Shown piece after piece: positions 1 to 10,548 of a DNA stretch of 64,000 nucleotides. Source of the stretch: Stramonita haemastoma (taxonomy: Eukaryota > Mollusca > Gastropoda > Neogastropoda > Muricidae). A program made the translations under genes and the position numbers. The stretch covers positions 84,448,541-84,512,540 of the forward strand of contig CM060317.1 in NCBI GenBank assembly GCA_030674155.1. The letters run 5' to 3'. The first letter of the stretch is position 1. Each line of letters opens with the position of its first letter. A model generated the notes under the pieces. The model did no database searches. It had not been told where the DNA came from and was given only the letters and a program-made list of their open reading frames with translations.

Positions 1-14
1 TGATCTGCCCACAG

Positions 15-139
15 GGAGCACTGAACATGTTCCGGGCAGAGAACATCGGGGAGATCATGAGTTGGAAGGACAAGAGCAGTCAGAAAAGGAACGTCCTCAT
101 CTTCCACTGTGAATTCTCCTCCCAGAGAGCGCCTGCCAT
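15..139 (+). CDS. CDC25: CDC25 exon with active-site loop
   Basis: Acceptor ccacag before 15 and donor gtgagt at 140. The frame opens GGA GCA CTG (GALNMFRAENIGE) and ends in phase 2 after GCC AT. It contains the rhodanese-fold phosphate-binding loop HCEFSSQR. Confidence 0.92.
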
Positions 140-1048
140 GTGAGTCCCTCACTAGCTACCTTACTTCATTTCAAACTGTTATTTTGTTTTTAAAGATATA
201 ACTCGATATATAATGTTTGTTGCTTGGCTTCAGAATGAGACTCACATTCCTAAGATTGTAGTTTTAAAAACGGTATTATTTAATATCAAAAAGTATCTTG
301 CTTTGATCAGAAAGTCTGTTTTCAAGATCTAAGCAAAAAAACAAAAAACAAAAAAACCCACCGAAACAACCCCCCAACCGTTAAAAATATTTTACGTTTG
401 GTAACTAGCAAATACATCCTGTATGATTTGTATGAAAAAGAACCACCAACACCCCCCAAATAAAAAACAACAAACAACCTCCCCCAAAACAACAACAACA
501 ACAAAACCCATCACCACCACCAACAACCCCCCCAAAAAAAAACAACAACAACAAAACCCAACCGAAAAACAAACAAAAAACAACAACAAACTTAAAAAAA
601 AAAAAAACAGCAAGCAAGCAATCGGCCAGCCAGAAACGAAATAAAACAAAGAACAAGCCCAAAAAATCTAAGGAAAAAAAATCAGAGGAAAAAGAACCAT
701 CTTAAAACACCCAATCCACAACCATTGAAGTTGGGGTGTGTGTGGTGTGTGTGTGTGTGTGTGTGTGTGTTGATCAGGATGCGACTGCTGCGCAGCACAG
801 ACAGAAGACACCATGCCGACTGCTACCCTTACCTGTGCCATCCTGAGATTTACCTGTTGGAGGGAGGCTACAAGAATTCTATGCCAAATATTCCGTAAAT
901 ATCCTTTCTTTTTCTACTCCTTTCACTTACAGTGTACTGTCATTGTGTGCACAGAGAAGCGGGCGTATGAACACCATCCTTTAGGCAGTGAAAACCTGCT
1001 TGTGAACGCGCGAATGTGCGAGTGCTTGCGTGCGTGTGTGTGCATGTG

Positions 1049-1123
<75 letters not shown>

Positions 1124-1798
1124 GTGTGTGTGTGTGTGTGTGTAGTTTGGACACCCACACGTGCACCTGCTTCACACCTGTATGATCTTACATGCTCTAC
1201 GCTGTTATAGTCTTGCTTTCCCCCTCCCACCCCCCACCAAACAGTGCATGGATGTGCATTTTAAGATTTTTACCTGCTCTGTTTTAGACTTGCAAATGTT
1301 ATGTACATTTACAGCATCAATGCGTGACAATGCTCTACCAGTGTTCATATTAATGAATATATGAGATTACTTAGAAGTGACACAGGGAGGGAGGGAGGGA
1401 GGGAGAGAGAATGAATGACTGATCTTTTTCCAAGGGCTACAGAATAAGTATTCATGTCACACTGGGAGGGAGAAAGAGAGCATCAGATATTTTGAGTATG
1501 TTTGAATAACAGAGGTAACTAGAGATAAAATGGTACATAAACTCTGACAGTTTGGCAGCTAAAAAAGAAAGCAAAAAAAAGCTGATACGTGTGAGTGTGT
1601 TCATACAGGCAAGAGAGTGATCCCTACACTAACGAGCATGTGTACTTTTCCGTACAGCACCTGTGTGACCCACAGAACTATGTTCCCATGGTGCATGCTG
1701 CCCACAGCAGTGACCTCAAGAAGTTCATGACACGCTCCACATCCTGGCATGGCAAAGACTTTCGCTTTTCCAAGTATTCACATACACTGCTGATTTAG
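15..1798 (+). CDS. CDC25: CDC25-type M-phase inducer phosphatase, 3' end (three last coding exons)
   Basis: This is the C-terminal catalytic part of a CDC25 dual-specificity phosphatase, which activates CDK1/CDK2 by removing inhibitory Thr14/Tyr15 phosphates. Exons read 15-139, 778-894 and 1658-1798. Exon 1 encodes NVLIFHCEFSSQRAP, containing the C-X5-R active-site loop with both Cys and Arg present. Exon 2 encodes the conserved YPYLCHPEIYLLEGGYK segment. Exon 3 encodes HLCDPQNYVPM, a lysine-containing helix and the TAG stop. Junctions are AG/GT and in phase (AT|G, then phase 0). Exon 2 lacks one base near 874: the expected GGYKEFYAKYS becomes GGYKNSMPNIP, so the frame is broken there, probably by a sequencing error. 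The gene starts before the window. Family assignment is secure; which vertebrate paralogue it matches cannot be said. Confidence 0.93.
778..894 (+). CDS. CDC25: CDC25 exon with apparent 1-nt deletion
   Basis: Acceptor gatcag ends at 777, directly after a GT tract; donor gtaaat starts at 895. It encodes MRLLRSTDRRHHADCYPYL and HPEIYLLEGGYK. After GGC TAC AAG the frame is one base short (around 874-875). With one extra base, the exon would continue with the family's EF motif and join the next exon in phase 0. Confidence 0.88.
1658..1798 (+). CDS. CDC25: CDC25 terminal coding exon
   Basis: Acceptor tttccgtacag ends at 1657. The exon encodes HLCDPQNYVPMVHAAHSSDL, then KKFMTRSTSWHGKDF, and stops at TAG 1796-1798. 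This matches the CDC25 C-terminal helix region (LCEPQDYVPM-like). Confidence 0.9.
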   Translation, partial: HLCDPQNYVPMVHAAHSSDLKKFMTRSTSWHGKDFRFSKYSHTLLI

Positions 1799-3195
1799 CG
1801 CCGTTTCTCAGTGTTCAGGTTTTATTGATGTTTTTAGTGTTTTACTTACGGTTTTGTGCGGGAGATTGTTCAGACTAAATTGAGATGTGAATGCATTGCT
1901 CTGATGGAAATAGTAAGAGAAAAGATGTCGTTATCAAGTAAGCTTTTATGTCATTTTAGGTTGATTAATAAGATGTAAGATAATATTAAGTATCCACTTC
2001 AATAATAAAGTGAATAGGTTTATCAGAGTTGGGCAAATGGTAACATTGATCACCTCTAAGTAATAAAAGTAATTTTGAATATTATATTATATACCATATA
2101 CACATAATGCTTTTGAAGTATGTTTATATAAAGGGATTCATCCCATATCTACTTAAAATCATTGTAGGTCAAGTTAAAAGAGGTATGTATAGGATGGAAA
2201 TGAACAGATTTGATATGATGTTGAATATCTTAAAAACATATATGGAAAAAATATTGACCCTTCAAGAATGCTTTGATAAAAATGTTTTAACACACATTGT
2301 TAAAATGAGCATCATTACAATGTAAATCTTAATCTTTGAAGATATTAAAGGAATATGAATTGACAACTTACCTGTCCCTAACTAATTTCATTGTAAATCT
2401 GAAAACAAATTGTAAGGTGTGTAGATTAAGACTGTAAAAATTGGACATAATTACCGTCAGTCTTGTTCCTGTTCTGAAATGTATCTAACACTTAAAATGT
2501 AAAGACTGGAAGAAAGAGAGACAGGGAGAGGAGGTAGAGTGAGAGGGGGAGACAAAAGGGAGAGAGGAGTGTATGTGTCTGGGGTGTGTATTTTGTGCAG
2601 TTAAGTCTTGCGTATGTTGGTGCAAGTGTGAAGAATGTGATGCAGAAGTTTACTGCTGGCACAGATTACAGGCTGTAACATGATGCTTTCTCCTTGCTGC
2701 ACTGTTTTTGCTTATGTTATGTGGTTTCTGAATTAAATATATATTTATACACAGCCGCACTTATCTGACAAAATGTAAGTATTCTGTCACATGAAAATCT
2801 TACAACAGCAAATATAACTTCTTTTCCATAGTTAGAAAATGTTCATAGCTTGGTTTGTTTGTTTTGCTGTCCTGCAAAAAGAGTTGCCTCTGTGTACTAG
2901 TAACCAGGAATTTTAACCATGAATAAACAAATATTTTGCCAGTTTTCTCTTTCTTTTTCAAAGAAAGGTATCTCTTTGTGTGCCAGTGACACACTTCACC
3001 ACTATCTGATGTGAATTTGGCTCAGGAAATGTTTGACTGATGCTGTGTGTTAGTGAACCATCAGGCTTATGCTAGTATGTTCATGTTTCTGCATTACATC
3101 ATTCTTAATATCCAGACTTTACCCTCCATATATGTTATACACATGAGATTAAAATGTGACTAGATCCATATATAAGGTAGCCTGTGTGTCTTAAT
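1799..3195. other. CDC25 3' UTR and AT-rich DNA
   Basis: No coding potential is seen. A canonical AATAAA at 2004-2009 is the nearest candidate polyadenylation signal for CDC25. The remainder is AT-rich and largely unique, with short purine-rich runs near 2510-2570. Confidence 0.5.
2004..2009 (+). terminator. candidate polyadenylation signal for CDC25
   Basis: AATAAA lies about 205 bp after the CDC25 stop codon, inside cttcaataataaagtg. Placement is plausible, but no transcript end is visible. Confidence 0.4.
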
Positions 3196-3196
3196 A

Positions 3197-3340
3197 ATGG
3201 TGATGATGATAATAATAATAATAATAATATATGGAATTTATATAGCACTGAATCTTGTAAAGCATACAAATCAAAGCGCTTGCATTCAACTCATTTACAT
3301 GCATGCAACTTCCACAAATATTAAGAATAAACGGGTATCA
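3197..3340. repeat. dispersed repeat linked to (TGA/TAA)n
   Basis: A tgatgatgataataataat run leads into a block reading tatatggaatttatatagca then ctgaatcttgtaaagc. The same block occurs in inverse orientation at 9810-9870 beside another (ATT/ATG)n run, so this is a family with a microsatellite at its end. Confidence 0.5.
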
Positions 3341-3391
3341 AATTTATGCACACACACACATGTGCATGCATGCCAACACAATTAAGTAGAC

Positions 3392-3598
3392 TTAAGGTGG
3401 TGAAGTTGAAGGAGGCTGTTGAAAAATAGGGACAGATGTGAGAGGGAAAAACTTGGGAAAGAAATAAGAGCACTTTGAGCTGGATTTGAAAGTATCAAAT
3501 GTAGGCTTTTGACCAAGTGAGAGAGAGAGGTCACTCCAGATGGATGGACCATAAACAGAGAAAGAGTGATGGCCTTCAGTCTTGTACAATGATGACAT
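3392..3598 (-). pseudogene. non-LTR retrotransposon C-terminal relic
   Basis: On the minus strand this reads GHHSFSVYGPSIWSDLSLSL then GQKPTFDTFKSSSK. That is the C-terminal signature of CR1/Jockey-type reverse transcriptases (RSF..GP..WN.LP..LR....FK..LK). Only this tail is present, with no RT catalytic motifs, so it is a 5'-truncated dead copy. Confidence 0.65.
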
Positions 3599-3825
3599 TT
3601 TCTGTTTCCATTAGGTACAAATTCAGTTTGCTTTTACTTGGCTATCAGTTTATATGAGTTGACTTACCACACTTCTCTGACTTTCATTTTTGAGAATTAA
3701 GGTTTTGTATTCTGTATATTTATGACAGGTTGTAAAAACACCTAAAAATTACATATTTGTCTGTTAAATCCCAAAACCAATGTACAAGTTTTAAAATTTT
3801 TGGGCTGTGTGGTGGTGTGTGTGTG

Positions 3826-3835
3826 TGTAGGCGTG

Positions 3836-3877
<42 letters not shown>

Positions 3878-3885
3878 TGTGTGTG
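3826..3885. repeat. (GT)n microsatellite
   Basis: Nearly pure GT with single interruptions, followed at 3922-3975 by an (ACCA)n-like run. Confidence 0.9.
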
Positions 3886-3975
3886 ATTGAAGCCTACAGA
3901 ATGACATGCATGAATTGATCACCAACCAACCAAATAACCATTCAACCAACCAGCCAGTCAGCCAACCAACAAATC

Positions 3976-5163
3976 AGTTACCAAACAATGATATAAACGT
4001 TCTGTTGAGCACCAACTCTAACATATATGCATCTTTATTTATTCAGTTTACAATCAACAAGACAGTGGATACTTCATTTGCTTCCAACAATATGTATATT
4101 GAATAACTACTTTTCATTTTTAAAAAAGAAATATTAAACAACTGACATACAAAGTATAGAAGTACCTTCTGAAAAAAAAAGACCGTAATTGTAAATCTTC
4201 ATTGCACTTCATCCCTTTTGTGTATATATCAGTAATTACACATAATGTAGATAGACTTTAAAGAATATACTCTTGATGTACACAAAAATTACATCAAAAG
4301 TTCATAGTATGGTGTTTACTTGAACTAGCAATAAACAATAAAATTCACTTTGGGCATGTCTCTTAAGGCCGATAAATGTTTTTAAAAGCTATGTAAAACA
4401 AACAGAAAAAACGAAGATAAAGGACGAATAATTTTTGAAAGCCCAAATGATTTTGTCACACTGCAATGTTTATATGGATATGTGGTGGAAGTAAAGCGTT
4501 ATGTATGAGTTTACAGAGGTGACTATTTTTTTTCTTGAAACTTTAGAAAGTAATCTTGAGAAAAGAGAACTGTTATTCCTTTAAAAACGGTATTTATTTC
4601 GTTCTAATTATGATGTTAAGCAGCCCTGCCTACATGGAAGCTATAGTGGGGCTGCCATATTGTTGAGAATTAAAGCTTGAATAAAACTACCCAATGGTTC
4701 TTGAGGTTTTTTTTATATATATCTTTTATTGTTCTTCCCATAATATTTGTCTGAATTTCTCCTCTTACGATAATGATTTTATCTCTCCAACTACCATCCA
4801 TCTGTCTGTCTCTTTCTCTTTTCGATATTCTACACTTTGCTGTAATTGAAGTTCTATGTATCTTTCAACTAAGACAGAATATTCTAAGAAGTCAAACTAG
4901 CCTCAGCATTTTCAAGGTAATGAATATAATAGTTTTTATATATACTGATCCATGATCATCTTATTCTGTAGAAGCCTGATAACAATGATTAGCTAGACAG
5001 AAATATATTTTGATGAAGATGTCACAGAAAGCTTTAAATACTTGATAAAACAGCATAGCCCCCAAACAGAAAGTAAATTCTTTCAGTGAAGTTGATACTG
5101 TAAAAATTTAAAACTGGAACAGATTTAGCACCATTGAAATGTAAAAGTCTGAAATATTCAGGG

Positions 5164-5165
<2 letters not shown>
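3976..5165. other. AT-rich DNA without recognised features
   Basis: Open frames here are at most about 65 codons and resemble no family known to me. I see no gene, RNA or clear repeat. Confidence 0.5.

Positions 5166-5166
<1 letters not shown>

Positions 5167-5254
<88 letters not shown>
5167..5254. repeat. (GT)n microsatellite
   Basis: About 43 uninterrupted GT units ending in tcgcgcgc. Confidence 0.95.
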
Positions 5255-5255
<1 letters not shown>

Positions 5256-5514
5256 GCGCGCAACACATGCATGATATGAATCTTCTTAAAAATAGAAGCT
5301 ACCTATTACCTTGTACTCATTTACAAAACTGATGAAAAAATGGGCTGGGAAAAGAACCATTACTTTTTAAACTGAAAAAGAATGTAGACTAGAGGTAGTG
5401 ACAATATTCTGAAAAAAGGGAAGACATGCCATTAACCACATATGCATGATAATTCTAAAAGGAAATATAAAACCAAACAGACTGAATACTTTCAAAGATG
5501 AACTTGACATGAAA

Positions 5515-5785
5515 TTCACATAAATAGGTGACCAAGACAGAGAAATAAGTCCAAACAGGGAAGAAGCTATACTTTGCAAAACAGGTCATCTTTAATCCAG
5601 ATGATGTAGTCTTCTTTCACTTGAAAGCCTGGCTAAATTTAAGAACTCCAAAAGTTAACGACAAAGTGCACACTAACATGCTTAATCTGCTTGAACTTGG
5701 CCAGGACAGAGAAGTACGTCCATGCCTGAAAAAAGCTATATTCTGCTGTGAAGATCATCTTAAAACAGATGATGCGGGTACATTC
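5515..5785. repeat. degenerate ~175-bp direct duplication
   Basis: Segment 5526-5602 (accaagacagagaaataagt ... ccagatgatg) recurs imperfectly at 5700-5775 (gccaggacagagaagtacgt ... acagatgatg). No gene is recognised in either copy. Confidence 0.45.
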
Positions 5786-6129
5786 ATAATCTTCTCCCTC
5801 CTCCAAAACTTAGATTAAAAGCCATTGCAATGATGACGCAACACACAACTGTTTAATTAATCTGCTTGAGATCTGCTGTTATGTAACTGTCCTGACTTGA
5901 TGTTAACATAAGGGTGGTAAGAACAGAGATCCCTTTGAAGTTAGCGGTCAATGGAAATGAAGTTGATGACAGACCCCAGTGAAGCCACACAGTTCTATGT
6001 CTATGTCAAGTATCCTTGATAATGTTTTGCAAAACTTTTGAGTTTCTACGGTACCTTCTTGTCTATATTCCTAATTCCATTCCACATAATTTCTGAAGTA
6101 CGTGTAAAATGAGATCTTTTTCTTGATTC

Positions 6130-6250
6130 TTGGCAAGAACTCTGAGGTTCACCATTGTTGAGATTTTGTATATGACCGTTCGGCCACCATTAAGGTAGCT
6201 GCATTCATACACTGAGAATGATGTCTAAACATGACATCAGCATGCATGCA
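6130..6250 (+). repeat. dispersed module E (copy)
   Basis: Contains the family E blocks: ctgaggttcaccattg..gag, cggccaccattaaggtagct, gcattcatac, and a tail gatgtctaaacatgacat. The same block order occurs at 51486-51612 and in several fragments in the window. Confidence 0.6.
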
Positions 6251-6358
6251 TTTAAAAAATGTTGTGATCTATTCTGACTAACACATCACTGCTTACTCAT
6301 TCAAAAGGCAGAATGGATTCTAATGTAAGTACAAGACTTTTCATATGCATTCCTACAT

Positions 6359-6530
6359 GGGACCTCAGTTTATAGTTTCACCCAGAAGACTTTTGGGAGA
6401 GTGAAGTTGGCACTGATGCTAACTCCAAAGAAAAAAACCCCAAACCCAGCCACCTTTGAACAAGTGTGTAGACGGTGGCTTGAATTCACCCCATCAGACT
6501 GCAGGTGTAACACTAACAACAAAGCTGGCC
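6359..6530 (-). repeat. SINE family B fragment
   Basis: Contains gacctcagtttatagt, gaagacttttgggagagtg and ggcactgatgctaac, the body of SINE B written in reverse orientation. The tRNA-like head is not recognisable. Confidence 0.5.
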
Positions 6531-7131
6531 CATCCTCTGATGAAATGAGACTTGGAAATTGGTTGCTTTGAGTTTTTTTGTTTTTCCCCCCCCAAAAAAA
6601 AGGCCTCGTGAGAGAATGTACATACCACAATTTCAGGAAACTCTCCAAATTGGATTTTGGTTGACATGGTGGAATCACAATTCAAAAACTGAAAGTGGAA
6701 TGTTCAGGGAATACATTTTTGGACATACGATACTAAATAAATCTCAATAGAATCGGTTTTTATAGACTTGGCAAACAGTACCAATCCATATGTGAATACT
6801 TTTCTTCTCTCTCTATTTTAAAAAACATGATACGCACCTCTGATGTATAACCAATAGGTTATTGATATGTATGGAAAGAAAATATTTAACAAATCTATAT
6901 TTTCACAGGATTTTACAAAACAATTTTTCAATAACAACAGACAACTTGCCACAACCATAAATCTCAAGAATTGATGACTAAAACACTGCCATAAAGATAG
7001 ATGATGATGACATTTACAGTGATAATCATAACAATCTCTTCATTACCACAATTATGATTAGATGGTGATTACAATGATAATCATAAAATCATTATTATCA
7101 TGATTCTAATTACAATGGCAAACAAAATGAT

Positions 7132-7423
7132 TAAAAAAGTTAAAGTCTGTCCCGAGCCATAAGGCTCATCAGGCCGGTGCTTATCCCGGTTTCTGTGGCG
7201 TTAAGCGACTGAGAGTCATAGACTCCCCCCTGGATAGGACGCCAGTCTATCGCAGGGTTAACCCCCAACACAAGGTTGGTACCCCTTTTACACCTGGGTG
7301 GGGTGAGAAAATAGCCGTAAAGTGCCTTTTCCAAGGGCACAACGCCATAGCGAAAGCTGGGATCGAACCGCAACCTTTAGATTACGAGTCCAACGCCCTA
7401 ACCCCTTGACTACAGCGCGGCAT
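7132..7423 (-). mobile_element. tRNA-derived SINE family A, full length, with TSD
   Basis: A 292-bp element on the minus strand. The head near 7380-7420 is tRNA-like, with a B box read as GGTTCGATCCC (one base lost here). The body has conserved blocks tgcgatagactggcgtccta and ccgggataagcaccggcctg. It is flanked by an exact 12-bp target-site duplication, AAACAAAATGAT, at 7120-7131 and 7424-7435. The A-box region is slightly damaged (caaggggttagggcg). Confidence 0.9.
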
Positions 7424-7435
7424 AAACAAAATGAT

Positions 7436-8620
7436 AACAAGAGTAAATTTCTCATTCGACAGCAATGTCAATCAAAATGACTAGATCACTGAATCAAGAC
7501 AATGACAACTGAAAATAGTGACATACAGCTAAGTTACTTTGACTAGATAAAAACAGAAAGGGGCAAACAACAATGGGTTGTATTGATCAATACAAAAGCC
7601 CTTTACATAAACTTCATCATTAAGTAGTTTACAAACCTAACCTCAAATAAAACTGTCTTGTTTGTGGTATCAAAAATGACTAGTTCTGATAAGTTTTAAA
7701 AGACTGACAGCCTACAAGTATACTTTTAGGATTAATAATGACCAGTTGTAGACTCTAGCTAAAATCCAAGATGCCAAAAGAAGACACACAAAAGTATGCT
7801 GCACCAAATGTTAAACAACAATGGACAATTTTAAGTGGAATGATGAGTCTTTCTGTTAACAAGAAGAATACAGACCAAAAAGTTCCATTATACAAATGTA
7901 CATACCACATACAATTTATTAAAAAAAAAAAAGTTGATGAATTTCATCATATCTGTGAAAGACCCATGCATAGATAGCAGCCTGCTAGGCAAATGTCTTC
8001 ATAAAAATGAATACAGAATATCATATGGCTATTTCAAAGGTGAACAAGAAATGCTACACACACAGGTGAATAAATGCTAAAACACATGTATACAAAATGT
8101 ACCTGCCAATATGTCATGGACAGAAAAAGGAGGCAAGATTAATTCTGAAATGCTGCTTCACTTAATTACCTGAATGTGACAACCTTTGAATTTGATATTG
8201 CACCACTTTGGAGACATGAACTGATTTCATTGAACAAAACTATTCCTTAAGTCATTAACACAAGCACACAGTGACAACGCACACAGTGACAAACGCACAC
8301 ACACACACACACACACACACACTGAACAATCCTACAGACCATTATAAAACAATGCAAGTAGAACAGCTAGCAACACCCCCTCCCCCTTAAACTCAATAAA
8401 AATTTGCATAATAAAGAAACCAAGTTAACCGGTTTTCAAGAAACCAACCATCTGACAGAATTATACTGTTTTGCTGAAAGTAAAATAAGCATCAGAAAAC
8501 AGACACTGTTGATGCAATTCTTTTTAAGACTTAGGCAGATAATAAAATTGAATAGGTATTGTTTGCGGAGTCAGGAGGAAAGAATCTGATAACAGACATC
8601 ATATTAAAGGTTTTCTGACC
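7436..8620. other. gene-free stretch downstream of the clarin gene
   Basis: AT-rich unique DNA. TTTATT at 7915-7920 is AATAAA on the minus strand and could be a clarin poly(A) signal. A short (CA)n lies at 8292-8322 and a (CA/GCAC)n run at 8630-8702. Confidence 0.4.
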
Positions 8621-8920
8621 CTGTTAAAACACATGCACACACACATGCACGCACGCACGCCGCACACACACACACAACACAGACACAGACACAGACACAC
8701 ACAGCTCAGAATCTTGCCTATTACCTGCCCCTGCAATTCATATATCTATATCACAAGAAAAGCCAAATTACTTTCCCGCACTGTCTTACAGCAATTCTGC
8801 TTCATACACCAAGATAGAGCCGACAGTGGGTCAGAATGGCAACAAAATATTTCAACTGAAATGCAACACGATATTACCAGAAAATTTACAGTTTAAGCCA
8901 TCCTTTCTTAGCAGTCTCTA

Positions 8921-9176
8921 ACTACACTGCAAGGCTAATAACACATGGAACAGTTAATGGATACATTACTATTGCACTGTAAGGCAAACAACAGATGGAA
9001 CAGTTAATGGTAATACATTACAATTGCACTGTAAGGCAAACAACCAATGGAATGGTTAATGGTAATATACACATATTACAATTGCACTGTAAGGCAAACA
9101 ACCAATGGAATGGTTAATGGTAATATACATATTACAATTGCACTGTAAGGCAAACAACCAATGGAATGGTAAATGG
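8921..9176. repeat. five-copy tandem repeat (50-58 bp units)
   Basis: The core attgcactgtaaggcaaac starts at 8971, 9023, 9081 and 9137, with a degenerate first copy near 8921. Each is followed by a aatggaatggttaatgg-type block. It lies 72 bp below the clarin stop, so it is probably in the 3' UTR. Confidence 0.85.
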
Positions 9177-9248
9177 ATGCACACACACTCTCAAATGACC
9201 CCCAATCCTGGAACAGCCCATGTTTCATGCACCACCCTCAGTACAGAA

Positions 9249-9502
9249 TCATCCCGTTGTCCACCTCCTTCTCCCCAGTCCCTGGTAACTGCAACTGAAG
9301 GACTGGCCTGACAAACACAGGATGACCATGTTCAGGAGAAATCCTCCACCTGCTGCCACGATGAAGAACACAGAGAAATCCAGAGATGTGTGCCCCTCTG
9401 AACGCCAGCCGGTCTTGTAATCGTCGAACATCATGAAGTTTTTGGAAAGCTGCGTGATGTACAGAGCACCAAACACTGCCAAGGTGGTGACCACGAATAA
9501 CA
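9249..9502 (-). CDS. CLRN-like: clarin exon 3 (terminal)
   Basis: Acceptor ttgtcttgcag, 254 nt, stop TGA at 9251-9249. It encodes the end of TM3 (VVTTLAVFGALYITQ), a charged loop (FMMFDDYKTGWRSEG) and TM4, and ends in SCSYQGLGRRRWTTG. Confidence 0.88.
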
Positions 9503-9600
9503 CTGCAAGACAAAGGGGAGAATTTTGTAAGCTGACGTTTCATGTTTCATGACGTTTCTTATTCATCATCGAACAGAAGTTTTCTGTGAGCAGGATCATC

Positions 9601-9681
<81 letters not shown>

Positions 9682-9954
9682 TGTGTTATTTATTCTTCAT
9701 CACCCTGCCTAGGCAAGTTATGCGTGCAGTGTGTTAGTGTTATATTAATATTTGTTTATTTATTCATGAATGATTGCATGAGTGTAAAAGATTGAATGTA
9801 AGCACTTTGATTGTTGTTCTACAAGATTCAAGACTATATCAACTCCATACATTATAATAATAATAACAATAATAATAACATTAATATAATATAATAATAA
9901 TGATTTTTGATAATGATGATGATAATGATGATGATAATGATGATGATGATGATG

Positions 9955-9996
<42 letters not shown>

Positions 9997-10467
9997 TCCA
10001 CCGCCACCCAACCCCAATTCCCATAAAACCTGTTGGCAGCATTTTTCCTTTTTATGTCTCTACCTTTTTTCTTTTTTTTTGAGACAAGATTTTCATTTTT
10101 TTTCTTGTCATCAACTGCGATGTGATGAGTCACATGCTCTTATGTCTCTAACTAGCTATGCTACATTTCCCCCTAAAATAACTGTACAGTGATTTCTTTC
10201 ATTCACGTTCCCCTATCTTACACTTAAATGATAATAACCAACTTTGATACTGTACAATTATACTATAGACCCACACCATCACAGACAGTACTGCTTTATC
10301 TATAGCTAATTGTCAATACTGCTCAAATACTGCCTAAAACTGTCCTTCAAATTGTATGAGTGCTACACAAAATAAGGTGTGTGCGTTTCGTGCGTGAAAA
10401 TGTTATGCATGTGAGTGAGTGAGTGAGTAGTGAATGAGTGAGTAGTGAGTGAGTGAGTGAGTGAGTG

Positions 10468-10548
<81 letters not shown>

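Noticed and set aside
42..894. CDC25 as a pseudogene because of the frame break
   Set aside because: Active-site residues, splice sites and flanking conserved motifs are intact; a single missing base in a window with other such breaks fits sequence error better.
940..1230. Open frames of alternating Thr-His or Cys-Val
   Set aside because: They are read-through of (CA/GT)n microsatellites. The same applies to all such frames in the window, including 26012-26343, 32409-32921 and 52125-52474.
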